Position numbers and translations under genes: made by a program
Origin: GCA-2737725 sp033763995
GTDB lineage: Bacteria > Pseudomonadota > Alphaproteobacteria > Rhodospirillales > Rhodospirillaceae
Assembly (NCBI GenBank): GCA_033763995.1
Contig: JANRJL010000056.1
Coordinates: 62,001 to 126,000, forward strand
DNA length: 64,000 nt
Reading direction: 5' to 3'
The notes under the pieces: generated by a model
Database searches by the model: none
What the model was told of the DNA's origin: nothing
The model's input: only the letters and a program-made list of their open reading frames with translations
Shown here: positions 52,549 to 61,468 of the stretch, one piece after another
How positions within the stretch are numbered: the first letter of the stretch is position 1
Layout: the number at the start of each line of letters is the position of its first letter

Positions 52549-54447
52549 ATGGCCTCCAAGACAAAATCATATTCATATGATGTGATCGTGGTGGGCGGCG
52601 GACACGCGGGCTGCGAAGCTGCCGCGGCTGCCGCGCGCGTGGGCGCGCGCACGTTGTTGCTCACGCACCGCATCGACACATTGGGCCAGATGTCGTGCAA
52701 TCCGGCCATCGGCGGCTTGGCCAAGGGCCACTTGGTGCGCGAGATCGATGCGCTCGACGGCATCATGGGCCGGGCTATCGACCGTGCCGGCATCCAGTTT
52801 CGCGTTTTGAACCGCTCCAAGGGCCCTGCCGTGCGTGGCCCCCGCGCCCAAGCCGACCGCAAGCTCTACAAGCGGGCGATTCAAGAGATTCTGCAAGAAT
52901 ATCAAAATCTTGATATCGATGGCGCGGCCGTCGAGGATTTGGTGCTGGACGAAGCTCGCCAGCGTGTCGTGGGCGTGGTTACAGCCCAAGGCGAAACCAT
53001 TAAATGCGGCGCCGTGGTGCTGACCACCGGAACCTTTCTGCGCGGCTTGATTCATCGCGGTGAGCAGCGGATTCCGGCTGGACGGATCGGCGAAGCCCCC
53101 GCTTTGGGGCTATCCAAGACCTTGGAATCGTTCGGATTTATCTTGGGGCGCCTGAAAACCGGCACGCCCCCGCGTCTAGATGGCAAGACCATCGATTGGG
53201 CCGGGTTGGAGCATCAGCCCGGCGACGACCCGGCGCAGCCTTTTTCATTCATGACCAAGGCCATAGAGGTGCCGCAGGTGCAATGCGGCATCACCTACAC
53301 CACGCCCGCGACGCATCGGCTGATCCTCGATAACAAGCACCGCGCGCCCATGTACAACGGCCAGATCCAAAGCACCGGGCCACGCTATTGCCCGTCCATC
53401 GAAGACAAGGTTGTTCGCTTTTCCGACCGTGACCGCCACCAGATATTCCTGGAGCCCGAGGGGCTGGACGACGACACGGTCTATCCCAATGGTATTTCAA
53501 CGTCCCTGCCGGAGGACGTGCAGCTTTTGATTCTCAAGACGATTCATGGCCTTGAGAATGCGAAAATGGTTCAGGCGGGATATGCCATTGAATATGACTA
53601 TGTCGATCCCCGCGAGCTGAAGCCATCCCTGGAAACTCAGAAAGTCGGCGGGCTTTTCTTTGCCGGACAGATCAACGGGACCACGGGCTATGAGGAGGCC
53701 GCCGCCCAGGGCCTCATGGCGGGCGTCAATGCCGCGCGCCGGGTAAGCGGTTCGGTTGCCATGACGCTTGATCGGGCCGAGGCTTATATCGGCGTTCTGA
53801 TCGACGACCTGACCACGCTGGGCACCACCGAGCCCTACCGGATGTTTACGTCGCGGGCGGAGTTCCGGCTGTTGCTGCGGGCCGATAATGCGGACCTCCG
53901 CCTGACCCGAAAAGGCGCTGAATTTGGCTGCGTTTCGTCATCGCGAATGGGCGTATTTGACGAAAAAGAAAAGGCCCTCAACCAAACCCGCGCGCGGCTG
54001 GCCAGCGAAACCCTGACCCCGCCCCAACTGGCCGCCAAGGGGCTTAACGTCAACATGGATGGCGTGCGTCGAAGCCTGATGGATGTGCTTTCGTTGCCGG
54101 GAGTCACTTGGGCTAGCGCGGCGGATATTTTCCCGGCCATGAATGGTGTCCGCGAGGATGTTATTGAACAGCTTGAAATCGAGGCCAGGTACAAGGGCTA
54201 TGTCGACCGTCAGGAGGCGGATATCCGAGCTTTCCGGAAAGACGAGTCCATGACGCTTCCGGCCGACCTGGACTACGCTGCCATCGGCGGTCTTTCGACC
54301 GAGGTCCGAAACAAGCTCTCGCTCGGGCGGCCGGCAACCCTTGGCGCGGCAGCCAGAATTCCAGGGGTAACCCCCGCCGCCCTCACGGCCCTTTTGCGCC
54401 ATGTCCAGCGCGAAACTAGGTCAGTAAAGTCGGCATCAGCCGCATAG
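52549..54447 (+). CDS. mnmG: tRNA uridine 5-carboxymethylaminomethyl modification enzyme MnmG
   Basis: FAD-dependent partner of MnmE in wobble-uridine modification, 632 residues. The FAD loop is VIVVGGGHAGCEAAAAAARV, followed by GQMSCNPAIGGLAKGHLVRE and FFAGQINGTTGYEEAAAQGL, both MnmG signatures; YRMFTSRAEFRLLLRADNAD follows. Length is normal. It is followed by a parS palindrome before rsmG. Confidence 0.98.
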   Translation: MASKTKSYSYDVIVVGGGHAGCEAAAAAARVGARTLLLTHRIDTLGQMSCNPAIGGLAKGHLVREIDALDGIMGRAIDRAGIQFRVLNRSKGPAVRGPRAQADRKLYKRAIQEILQEYQNLDIDGAAVEDLVLDEARQRVVGVVTAQGETIKCGAVVLTTGTFLRGLIHRGEQRIPAGRIGEAPALGLSKTLESFGFILGRLKTGTPPRLDGKTIDWAGLEHQPGDDPAQPFSFMTKAIEVPQVQCGITYTTPATHRLILDNKHRAPMYNGQIQSTGPRYCPSIEDKVVRFSDRDRHQIFLEPEGLDDDTVYPNGISTSLPEDVQLLILKTIHGLENAKMVQAGYAIEYDYVDPRELKPSLETQKVGGLFFAGQINGTTGYEEAAAQGLMAGVNAARRVSGSVAMTLDRAEAYIGVLIDDLTTLGTTEPYRMFTSRAEFRLLLRADNADLRLTRKGAEFGCVSSSRMGVFDEKEKALNQTRARLASETLTPPQLAAKGLNVNMDGVRRSLMDVLSLPGVTWASAADIFPAMNGVREDVIEQLEIEARYKGYVDRQEADIRAFRKDESMTLPADLDYAAIGGLSTEVRNKLSLGRPATLGAAARIPGVTPAALTALLRHVQRETRSVKSASAA

Positions 54448-54452
54448 ACCCC

Positions 54453-54480
54453 TTAACTTGTTTCACGTGAAACAAGTTAA
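54453..54480. promoter_or_regulatory. parS site 1 (28-bp perfect palindrome)
   Basis: A perfect palindrome with the core TGTTTCACGTGAAACA at 54459-54474, extended on both sides by TTAACT and AGTTAA. It matches the bacterial parS consensus exactly. It lies 6 bases after the mnmG stop. Confidence 0.95.
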
Positions 54481-54505
54481 TTTGCATCCTGCCTTAACCC
54501 CGCTA

Positions 54506-54527
54506 GAATGTTTCACGTGAAACATTC
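54506..54527. promoter_or_regulatory. parS site 2, containing the rsmG start codon
   Basis: A perfect palindrome, GAATGTTTCACGTGAAACAT, extended by TC to 54527, with the TGTTTCACGTGAAACA core at 54509-54524. The ATG of rsmG is at 54508-54510, so the palindrome encodes its first residues (MFHVKH). Confidence 0.95.
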
Positions 54528-55149
54528 CACCCCATACGGCCCCAAGGAGTTCTCAGAATCCGAGAAGGTATCCCCCGATACCTTGGCTCGGCTGAAGGCC
54601 TTTGCCGACCTGCTCGTGGCCTGGAATGCCAAGATAAACCTCGTGTCCAAGAGCACGATCCCTGATCTTTGGCACCGCCATATCCTGGACTCGGCGCAAA
54701 TTTATCCCCTGCTTCCCCGGGATTATTCTACCCTGATCGACCTAGGATCCGGGGCTGGTTTTCCCGGCCTCATCCTCTCCATCATGGGCGCCCCTGGCGT
54801 CCACTTGATCGAGTCCGACGCGCGGAAATCTGCTTTCTTGAGGGAGGCCATCCGGGTCACGGGGGCTTCGGCCAAGGTCCTCAATGTGCGCATCGAGGAC
54901 GCCCCGACCCTGAAAGCCGACGTCATTACAGCCCGTGCCCTCGCGCCCCTGTCTGAATTGCTGCGCTATTCGGCTCCCTTCTGGGGGTCCAAAACAACCT
55001 GCTTTTTCCTCAAGGGACAACATGTAGGGGTTGAATTGACGGATGCCCACAAAATGTGGAGAATGACGACGGAAACCCGACCAAGCCGGTCGGATCCAGG
55101 TGGTACCGTAGTGTGCGTGAGCGAGGTTCGTCATGTCTCAGCTTCCTGA
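54508..55149 (+). CDS. rsmG: 16S rRNA (guanine527-N7)-methyltransferase RsmG
   Basis: SAM-dependent methyltransferase of 16S rRNA (formerly GidB), 213 residues. LIDLGSGAGFPGLILSIM is the SAM-binding motif I, followed by HLIESDARKSAFLREAIR and TARALAPLSELL. The N terminus MFHVKH is encoded by a parS palindrome. It overlaps parA by 17 bases, so their translation is probably coupled. Confidence 0.97.
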   Translation: MFHVKHSTPYGPKEFSESEKVSPDTLARLKAFADLLVAWNAKINLVSKSTIPDLWHRHILDSAQIYPLLPRDYSTLIDLGSGAGFPGLILSIMGAPGVHLIESDARKSAFLREAIRVTGASAKVLNVRIEDAPTLKADVITARALAPLSELLRYSAPFWGSKTTCFFLKGQHVGVELTDAHKMWRMTTETRPSRSDPGGTVVCVSEVRHVSAS

Positions 55150-55966
55150 ATTTGAGTCCCCTCAAGCCCAGCAGCTCGGCGTGGCGACTCGCCCGCGCAT
55201 ACTTGCCATCTCCAATCAAAAAGGCGGCGTGGGCAAAACCACCACCACCGTCAATCTCGCCACGGCCATGGCGGCGGTGAAAAAGAAAGTCCTGGTCATC
55301 GACATGGACCCCCAGGGCAATGCTTCGACCAGCCTTGGCATCGATCAGAAGCATCGCGCCATCAACACCTATCATCTGCTGTTCGACGAGAAAAAAATTT
55401 CCGAGGCCGCCATCGCCACGGCGGTGCCCAATCTCTACATCGTGCCCTCGGGCGTCGATCTCGCCGGCGGTGAGTTGGAGTTGGTGGACGTCGACAATCG
55501 CCAAGCGCGCTTGAAAATGGCGCTCGAGAAACAAGGTGCCGATTACGATTTCATTCTCATCGACTGTCCGCCGTCGTTGGGCCTACTGACCTTGAACGCG
55601 CTGGTCGCCGCCGACGCGGTCATGGTTCCGCTGCAAGCGGAATTCCTGGCGCTGGAAGGCATCAGCCATCTCGTGCGCACCATCGAGCGCATCCGCAAGG
55701 GCTTCAACCCGCGCCTGGAGATCCAAGGCATCGTGCTGACCATGGTCGATAAGCGCAACAACCTCTCGGAAATGGTCGAAAGCGACGTGCGCAGCTATTT
55801 CGGCGAAAAAGTCTATAGCACTGTGATTCCACGCAATGTTCGCATTTCCGAGGCCCCCTCCCACGGCAAGCCGATCTTGATCTATGATCTGCACTCCAAG
55901 GGCGCGCAAGCTTATCTGAATTTGGCGGGCGAAGTGTTGAAGCGCGAGCAAATGGCGGCGGCATGA
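55133..55966 (+). CDS. parA: Chromosome partitioning ATPase ParA
   Basis: ATPase that drives origin segregation with ParB-parS, 277 residues. The deviant Walker A is SNQKGGVGKTTTTVNLATAM, with the signature Lys near its start (KGGVGKT). Other motifs are VLVIDMDPQGNASTSLG, DFILIDCPPSLGLLTLNALV and VLTMVDKRNNLSEMV. It is co-transcribed with rsmG and parB; its stop overlaps the parB ATG (ATGA). Confidence 0.98.
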   Translation: MSQLPEFESPQAQQLGVATRPRILAISNQKGGVGKTTTTVNLATAMAAVKKKVLVIDMDPQGNASTSLGIDQKHRAINTYHLLFDEKKISEAAIATAVPNLYIVPSGVDLAGGELELVDVDNRQARLKMALEKQGADYDFILIDCPPSLGLLTLNALVAADAVMVPLQAEFLALEGISHLVRTIERIRKGFNPRLEIQGIVLTMVDKRNNLSEMVESDVRSYFGEKVYSTVIPRNVRISEAPSHGKPILIYDLHSKGAQAYLNLAGEVLKREQMAAA

Positions 55967-57177
55967 ACGCGGAAACTCCCAAACGCAAAACTCTCGGCCG
56001 CGGTCTCAACGCGCTGTTCGGCGAGCAGGACGAATCCAACGACGCGACCGCCGGCGCGCCAGCCCGCGCCCCCGGCACGCTGCCGATTGATTTGATCGCG
56101 CCCTCGTCCCTGCAGCCGCGCCGTCATTTCGATGATGCGTCGCTGGAGGAGCTCGCGGTCTCGATCCGCGACAAGGGCATCTTGCAGCCGCTGTTGGTGC
56201 GCCCCAGCGTGCACGACGCGGGCCGCTACGAAATTGTCGCCGGCGAACGGCGCTGGCGCGCGGCGCAACGCGCGCAGCTTCACAACGTGCCCGCGATCAT
56301 CCGCGAACTCAGCGACGGCGAAGTTCTCGAAATCGCGCTGATCGAAAACCTGCAGCGGCAGGATCTGTCGCCGACCGAAGAAGCGCGCGGCTATCGGCGC
56401 TTGATGGACGAGTTCTCGCACACCCAGGAACAGCTCTCCGACGTGCTCGGCAAGAGCCGCGCGCACATCGCCAACACCTTGCGTCTCTTGTCATTGCCCG
56501 AACGCGTGCAGGACATGATCGAAAACGGCAAGCTGTCCGTCGGCCAGGCACGCCCGCTCATTGGCATGCGCAACGCCGAGACGTTGGCCAACACCATCGT
56601 CAAGGGCGGGCTCAGCGCGCGTCAGGCCGAGCGCCTCGCCAAGGGCTACGGCAAAACAAAACGCGCCAAACTTCGCGCCGAAAAAGATGCCGACACTCGC
56701 GCGCTGGAGCAAACGCTCGAGGACGCCACCGGCTATCACGTCACCATCAAGTTCGACGGCAAGGGCGGCGAAGTGCGCATCGCCTACGCGAACCTCGAGC
56801 AGCTCGATGACATCGTGAAACGCTTCTCGAGTTCCGGTAAACGCGCGAAGCCCGAGGCGACGCGCGATCAGGACACTGTCGATCTCGAGGAGCTGCTGGC
56901 CAAGACCGACGTTGAGCCCAGCGAGGAAGCGACCGCGAAAAAAGATCACGCCGGGCCTTACGAAGACCCCGCCGCCGATGACGTGGGGGCGGGCGGGCGG
57001 CTCAGCCGTGAACCAAAGCAGCCGGCGACAGAAATGGCCGACGATTTCGGCATCGCCGACATCTTGGAAGAGGCCATGAACCTCCCCGCTGATCATGGCG
57101 GCGAAAAGCCACGCGCGACGCCGCACGACGATCCCGCCGTCGACGACACCGGGGCCGGCGGCGCCACGCACCGCTGA
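55963..57177 (+). CDS. parB: Chromosome partitioning protein ParB with long acidic C-terminal tail
   Basis: ParB/Noc-family CTPase that loads on parS, 404 residues. The N domain carries the CTP-binding motif EIVAGERRWRAAQRAQ and ENLQRQDLSPTEEARGYRRL. The HTH is EQLSDVLGKSRAHIANTLRL, and the dimer domain ends near residue 290 (YANLEQLDDIVKRFSSSG). The remaining ~114 residues are an acidic, Gly/Ala-rich tail with two copies of DPAxDDxGAGG (DPAADDVGAGG and DPAVDDTGAGG). This tail is longer than that of typical ParB proteins (about 290-300 residues). Confidence 0.97.
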   Translation: MNAETPKRKTLGRGLNALFGEQDESNDATAGAPARAPGTLPIDLIAPSSLQPRRHFDDASLEELAVSIRDKGILQPLLVRPSVHDAGRYEIVAGERRWRAAQRAQLHNVPAIIRELSDGEVLEIALIENLQRQDLSPTEEARGYRRLMDEFSHTQEQLSDVLGKSRAHIANTLRLLSLPERVQDMIENGKLSVGQARPLIGMRNAETLANTIVKGGLSARQAERLAKGYGKTKRAKLRAEKDADTRALEQTLEDATGYHVTIKFDGKGGEVRIAYANLEQLDDIVKRFSSSGKRAKPEATRDQDTVDLEELLAKTDVEPSEEATAKKDHAGPYEDPAADDVGAGGRLSREPKQPATEMADDFGIADILEEAMNLPADHGGEKPRATPHDDPAVDDTGAGGATHR

Positions 57178-57190
57178 TCGTTCGCGCGAC

Positions 57191-57760
57191 ATGCTGAAAT
57201 CCGTTCCATTCTATTTCATCCGTCACGGCGAGACGGAGTGGAACAAGCTGCGGCTGATGCAGGGCCAAACCGATGTTCCGCTCAACGCCGCCGGAATCGT
57301 TCAGGCCCATGCTGCCGGAAAATCGCTCGCCGCCCTCGACATCAAGACCATTTGCGCGAGCCCCTTGCGCCGTGCCCGTTACACCGCCGAAATTATCGCC
57401 AAGTATATTGACGCACCCATCGTCGACATCGTCGGTCTGATGGAATGCAACTTCGGGATCTACGAAGGTCATCCCTCGGACAGCTCATGGCACACGGATT
57501 GGATCAAAGGCGCGACGATTCCCGGCGGAGAAACGCTGGCCGAGTTTCGCGACCGCACGCTCACGGCCATCAATCACGCGCTCGATCATGCCGGGCCGGT
57601 GCTGATCGTGGCCCACGGCGGCAACTTTCTGTCGATTCGCGACGCCGTACTCGATGCAACAACGGGCCCGGCAGGCAACTGCGCGCCCATGGTCTTCTCG
57701 CCACAGGGCGGGAGCTGGGCGCTGGAAGCAGTCATGGCCAGCGCAACAAAACACAAGTAA
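57191..57760 (+). CDS. Histidine phosphatase family protein
   Basis: A 189-residue phosphoglycerate-mutase-like phosphatase. FYFIRHGETEWNKLRLMQGQ holds the RHG catalytic motif, and PVLIVAHGGNFLSIRDAVLD the second His. TICASPLRRARYTAEIIAKY completes the fold. The start ATG at 57191 gives MLKSVPFYFIRHG. It lies 13 bases after parB. Its substrate is unknown. Confidence 0.87.
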   Translation: MLKSVPFYFIRHGETEWNKLRLMQGQTDVPLNAAGIVQAHAAGKSLAALDIKTICASPLRRARYTAEIIAKYIDAPIVDIVGLMECNFGIYEGHPSDSSWHTDWIKGATIPGGETLAEFRDRTLTAINHALDHAGPVLIVAHGGNFLSIRDAVLDATTGPAGNCAPMVFSPQGGSWALEAVMASATKHK

Positions 57761-57803
57761 ACAATTGATATAAATCACTAAAATAAAATAACACTGAACG
57801 GCC

Positions 57804-57841
57804 TTGACCCTCCACTTACTGGAAGGCCCATATGAGCCGGC
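57804..57841 (+). promoter_or_regulatory. CueR-type copper-responsive promoter of copA
   Basis: TTGACC (57804-57809) is followed by a 19-base spacer and CATATG (57829-57834) as -10. The operator CCCTCCA-N5-TGGAAGG (57808-57826) lies between them, one base from a perfect inverted repeat, as in MerR/CueR-family copper promoters with long spacers. Transcription would begin near the copA ATG. The regulator itself is not in the window. Confidence 0.6.
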
Positions 57842-60061
57842 ATGAACATCGATCCTCGCCTGACTGACCTCCCCGTGCGGGCCCACGCGGCCTTGGTAGT
57901 CACCGGAATGACCTGTGCGGCCTGCGCCACGCGCATCGAATCGGCGTTGAGCCACGTCGACGGCGTGGCCGACGCCAAGGTCAACTTGGTGCTGGAGCGC
58001 GCCGATCTCGACTTCGACCAACGGCGCACGTCGATCGCCGCGCTCATCGCCGCCGTGCGCGAAGCCGGCTACGACGCAGCACCGCTGACGGAGTCATCGC
58101 CGCCCGAATCGTCGATCCCGGAGTCGTCGCGCGACGGCTGGCATGTGGTTGTCGCCGCATTGCTCACGGCGCCGCTCGTGCTGCAAATGGCGGCGCATAC
58201 TTTCGGTTTCGATTTTCATCTCTCGCCATGGCTGGAGTTGGCCTTGGCCGCGCCGGTGCAATTTATTCTGGGTGCGCGGTTCTATATGGGCGCGTATCGC
58301 GCGTTGCGCGCCGGGTCGTCCAACATGGACGTCCTGGTGGCCCTCGGCACCACCACGGCCTTCGCGCTCTCGCTGTTTCTCGTGTTGACGCAAGGCGCCG
58401 CCGCCGGCCAGCTTTATTTCGAAGGCTCCGCCGTCATCATCACGCTGGTGTTGCTGGGCAAGTGGTTGGAGGCGCGCGCCAAGCGCTCCACCACCGACGC
58501 GATCCGCGCGCTCATGGCGCTGCGGCCGCAAACGGCCCGTGTGCTCAGGAATGGAATCGAATCGGAAATTCCCATCGCCGCCGTGGCGTTGGGCGATGTC
58601 ATCGTCGTCCGTCCCGGCGAGACGATCCCCGTGGACGGCACGATCATCGACGGAGCGGGCGATTGCGACGAATCCCTCATCACGGGCGAAAGCATGCCGG
58701 TGGCCCGCACACCCGGCGATCTGGTGATTGGTGGCGCGATCAATCTCACGGGCCGGCTTGTCATCACGGCGCGCGCCGTGGGCCAGAGCACGATGCTCTC
58801 GAAAATCATCGCCCTGGTGCAAAGCGCCCAAACCGGCAAGGCGCCGGTTCAACGCCTGGTGGACCGCATCAGCGCCGTCTTCGTGCCCGTCGTGATCGTT
58901 CTGGCCGCGCTCACCATCGCCGCGTGGCTGGTGCTCGGTCAGCCCTTGGAACAGGCCATCATCGCCGGCGTGTCGGTGCTGGTCATCGCCTGTCCCTGTG
59001 CCTTGGGGCTCGCCACACCCGCCGCTCTTGTGACGGGCCTGGGAGCCGCCGCGCGTGCGGGTATTCTCATCAAAGACATCGAGGCCCTGGAGCGCGCCCA
59101 CGCCGTGACCCGTATTGTCTTCGACAAGACCGGCACCCTCACGGAGGGTCGGCCGCGCGTGACGGCGATGACGGTTCTCTCGGGTGATCGGGCCGACGCT
59201 CTCGCTGCGGCCGCGAGCGTGCAATCCGCCAGCGAGCATCCCTTAGCGAAAGCCATGGTGGCCTACGCAACGGCCGAGGGCATCAAGCCCCAACCCGTGA
59301 TGCAATTTGTCAGCCATGCCGGCGGCGGCGTCACGGGCCGCGTTGGAGACCGCAAAGTCACCGTCGGCAATGCCGATTTTTTGAAACGCAACGGCATCGA
59401 CACCACACCGGCACATCATGCGCTGACCGAACTCGAATCGCGCGGTGAAACGCCGGTGCTGGTGGCATTGAACGGAACCGTGAGCGCGGTGTTTGGCCTG
59501 GCCGACGCGCCGCGCGCTCAGTCTGCCGCCGCCATCACGGCCCTCAATGAACGCGGCATCGCGAGCATACTGCTCAGCGGCGACACACCGCGTGTTGCTT
59601 CGATCATGGGCCGGCGCTTGGGCATCGACGACGCGCGCGGCGGCATCAAGCCGGAGGACAAGGCGCGCGAGATCGCGGCGTTGCGATCCCAGGGCCAGGT
59701 CGTCGCCATGGTCGGCGACGGCATCAACGACGCGCCTGCCCTGGCCGCCGCCGATGTCGGCATCGCCATGGGCGGCGGCACCGATGTCGCCATGCAAACC
59801 GCCGGCATCACGTTGCTGCGCCCCGACCCGCGCCTGGTGGCCGCCGCCATGGACATCAGCCGCGCCACCTGGCGCAAGATCCGGGAAAATCTGTTCTGGG
59901 CCTTCATCTACAATCTCGTCGGCCTGCCCCTGGCGGCGCTCGGCATTCTCACGCCGGCCCTGGCGGGGGCCGCCATGGCGGCCTCCAGCCTCAGCGTCGT
60001 CATCAACGCCTTGGCCTTGAAACGTTGGCGGCTGCGATTTATCGAGGCACCACAAGCATAG
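57842..60061 (+). CDS. copA: Copper-exporting P1B-type ATPase
   Basis: Inner-membrane Cu(I) exporter, 739 residues. It has one N-terminal heavy-metal domain (VVTGMTCAACATRIESALSH with the CxxC site), several membrane helices, the actuator DESLITGESMPV, CPC in VIACPCALGLATPAALVTGL, the phosphorylation motif FDKTGTLTEG, the P1B-type HP in SEHPLAKAM and MVGDGINDAPALAAADVGIA. The start ATG has no Shine-Dalgarno and follows a copper-type promoter so closely that the message may be leaderless. copZ follows 11 bases later. Confidence 0.96.
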   Translation: MNIDPRLTDLPVRAHAALVVTGMTCAACATRIESALSHVDGVADAKVNLVLERADLDFDQRRTSIAALIAAVREAGYDAAPLTESSPPESSIPESSRDGWHVVVAALLTAPLVLQMAAHTFGFDFHLSPWLELALAAPVQFILGARFYMGAYRALRAGSSNMDVLVALGTTTAFALSLFLVLTQGAAAGQLYFEGSAVIITLVLLGKWLEARAKRSTTDAIRALMALRPQTARVLRNGIESEIPIAAVALGDVIVVRPGETIPVDGTIIDGAGDCDESLITGESMPVARTPGDLVIGGAINLTGRLVITARAVGQSTMLSKIIALVQSAQTGKAPVQRLVDRISAVFVPVVIVLAALTIAAWLVLGQPLEQAIIAGVSVLVIACPCALGLATPAALVTGLGAAARAGILIKDIEALERAHAVTRIVFDKTGTLTEGRPRVTAMTVLSGDRADALAAAASVQSASEHPLAKAMVAYATAEGIKPQPVMQFVSHAGGGVTGRVGDRKVTVGNADFLKRNGIDTTPAHHALTELESRGETPVLVALNGTVSAVFGLADAPRAQSAAAITALNERGIASILLSGDTPRVASIMGRRLGIDDARGGIKPEDKAREIAALRSQGQVVAMVGDGINDAPALAAADVGIAMGGGTDVAMQTAGITLLRPDPRLVAAAMDISRATWRKIRENLFWAFIYNLVGLPLAALGILTPALAGAAMAASSLSVVINALALKRWRLRFIEAPQA

Positions 60062-60072
60062 GAGTTGGCCCC

Positions 60073-60282
60073 ATGGACACCATCACGATTCCCGTCGAGG
60101 GCATGACCTGCGGCGGCTGCGTCAAAAGCGTCGAGCGCATGTTGACGCACCAACCCGGCGTGACCGGCGCCAAGGCCTCCATGGAGGCCAAGAACGTCGT
60201 GGTGAACTACGACGCCGCCGCCATTTCGCGCGCCGAAATGGAACAGGCCATTCGCAAGGCCGGATTCAAGGTTCCGGCGTGA
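60073..60282 (+). CDS. copZ: Copper chaperone (heavy-metal-associated domain protein)
   Basis: A 69-residue Cu(I) chaperone. MDTITIPVEGMTCGGCVKSV holds the MTCxxC metal site, followed by the betaalphabeta fold (GAKASMEAKNVVVNYD). It lies 11 bases after copA and delivers Cu(I) to it in characterised systems. The ATG at 60073 begins the domain directly; upstream in-frame codons are within copA. Confidence 0.93.
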   Translation: MDTITIPVEGMTCGGCVKSVERMLTHQPGVTGAKASMEAKNVVVNYDAAAISRAEMEQAIRKAGFKVPA

Positions 60283-60299
60283 AGATCCCGGCCTGAGAG

Positions 60300-61439
60300 T
60301 CACGGCCGCACGCATTCGCGCCCGCGTATTTCGCCGAGACGCTCGAACACGCTGAAGGCCATGGCCGCGGTTTTGATGTCGATCTCCGCGTCGCGGTAGA
60401 AGTGATCGAGGCCCACCTCCAGCACCACCGCGCCGCCGTGGCTCCACTGGTGAACAAGGGGCGTCAGCCCGTCGTTGGGGCCGAAGCGGCGCAGCCGGTC
60501 GTAGCCGTCACGGGCGGCGTCGGTCACGTCGCCCGACAGGGGCACGCCCACATAATTGAAGATCATCACAAGGCCCGGCATGCGCTCGGCCGCGCGGCGC
60601 CGGTCGGCGCGTGCCGAGGTCAGGCTGGGCAAGCTCTCGCCGGCATCGACGCCGTCCAGCGCCAACGCCGCCCACGCCAGCCACGACAAGGGCCAGGTGC
60701 GCGCGGCATCGGCCAAGGGGCTGCCGGCCAGCACACCGCCGACATTGACCCAGGCTCGCACCGGGGCGGTGTCCGCGGGCGAGAGCAGCGCGCCCAGGGC
60801 GTGGGCCGTCTCGGGCCCGCCCTTGCTGGTCGAGACCAGAATCACGCGCCGGCTTGGTTCCAGCCCGCGCACATGAGCGGCGATGATGGCGGCATTGGCC
60901 TCGACGCTCGCGTTCTCCTCCACCGCGATCAGGCGCCAACGAAGGCCCAAGGCATCGAGCAGGCGCCGCTGGCTCGCAAAGTCCGCGCCGGTCGTGGGGT
61001 TGCGGCGATAAAACCAGCCGGGCACGAAATGAATCTCGGGCAGGTCATGGCTGCCAAGGCAGGCCACAATGATGGGCCAACCTTCGCGGCCCCATCGGCG
61101 CAAACGGTCCAGATAGCGCCAGTACAGATCTTGCGCTGCCGCGTGCTGAGCTTGACGGGACATGCGCGCGATCAACACCAGGGCGGCCGTGTCGACCGAG
61201 GTGCGCCGCGTCAGTTCGATCAGCTCTAAATATCCCGGCGGACCCTCTTGCGCCAGGGCGTCCGCCACCGCGTCGTTGTCGGGCACTGCATGCGCGATCA
61301 GCGCGCGCCGGGTTTGCTCGGCGATCTGGCTGTCGAGGGATCCGCGCACGGAATGGCCGAAAATGTCGTCAGCGTTGCCCGAGCTTCCCGCGCCGAGCGA
61401 GACGATCACCGTTGCGGCAAAGGCAAGAAGTCGCGACAT
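60300..61439 (-). CDS. Secreted alpha/beta-hydrolase-like protein
   Basis: A 379-residue secreted protein. MSRLLAFAATVIVSLGAGSS is a signal peptide. The body has an alpha/beta-hydrolase-like region, RVILVSTSKGGPETAHALGA, where the Ser in STSKG may be the nucleophile, VMIFNYVGVPLSG, and an acidic/His region near the end (HQWSHGGAVVLEVGLDHFYR). The exact family and substrate are uncertain. The start at 61439 was chosen for the signal peptide; the frame is open further upstream. Confidence 0.6.
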   Translation of the reverse strand: MSRLLAFAATVIVSLGAGSSGNADDIFGHSVRGSLDSQIAEQTRRALIAHAVPDNDAVADALAQEGPPGYLELIELTRRTSVDTAALVLIARMSRQAQHAAAQDLYWRYLDRLRRWGREGWPIIVACLGSHDLPEIHFVPGWFYRRNPTTGADFASQRRLLDALGLRWRLIAVEENASVEANAAIIAAHVRGLEPSRRVILVSTSKGGPETAHALGALLSPADTAPVRAWVNVGGVLAGSPLADAARTWPLSWLAWAALALDGVDAGESLPSLTSARADRRRAAERMPGLVMIFNYVGVPLSGDVTDAARDGYDRLRRFGPNDGLTPLVHQWSHGGAVVLEVGLDHFYRDAEIDIKTAAMAFSVFERLGEIRGRECVRP

Positions 61440-61468
61440 TGGTTGCCACCACGCATGAACGGAGCCGT

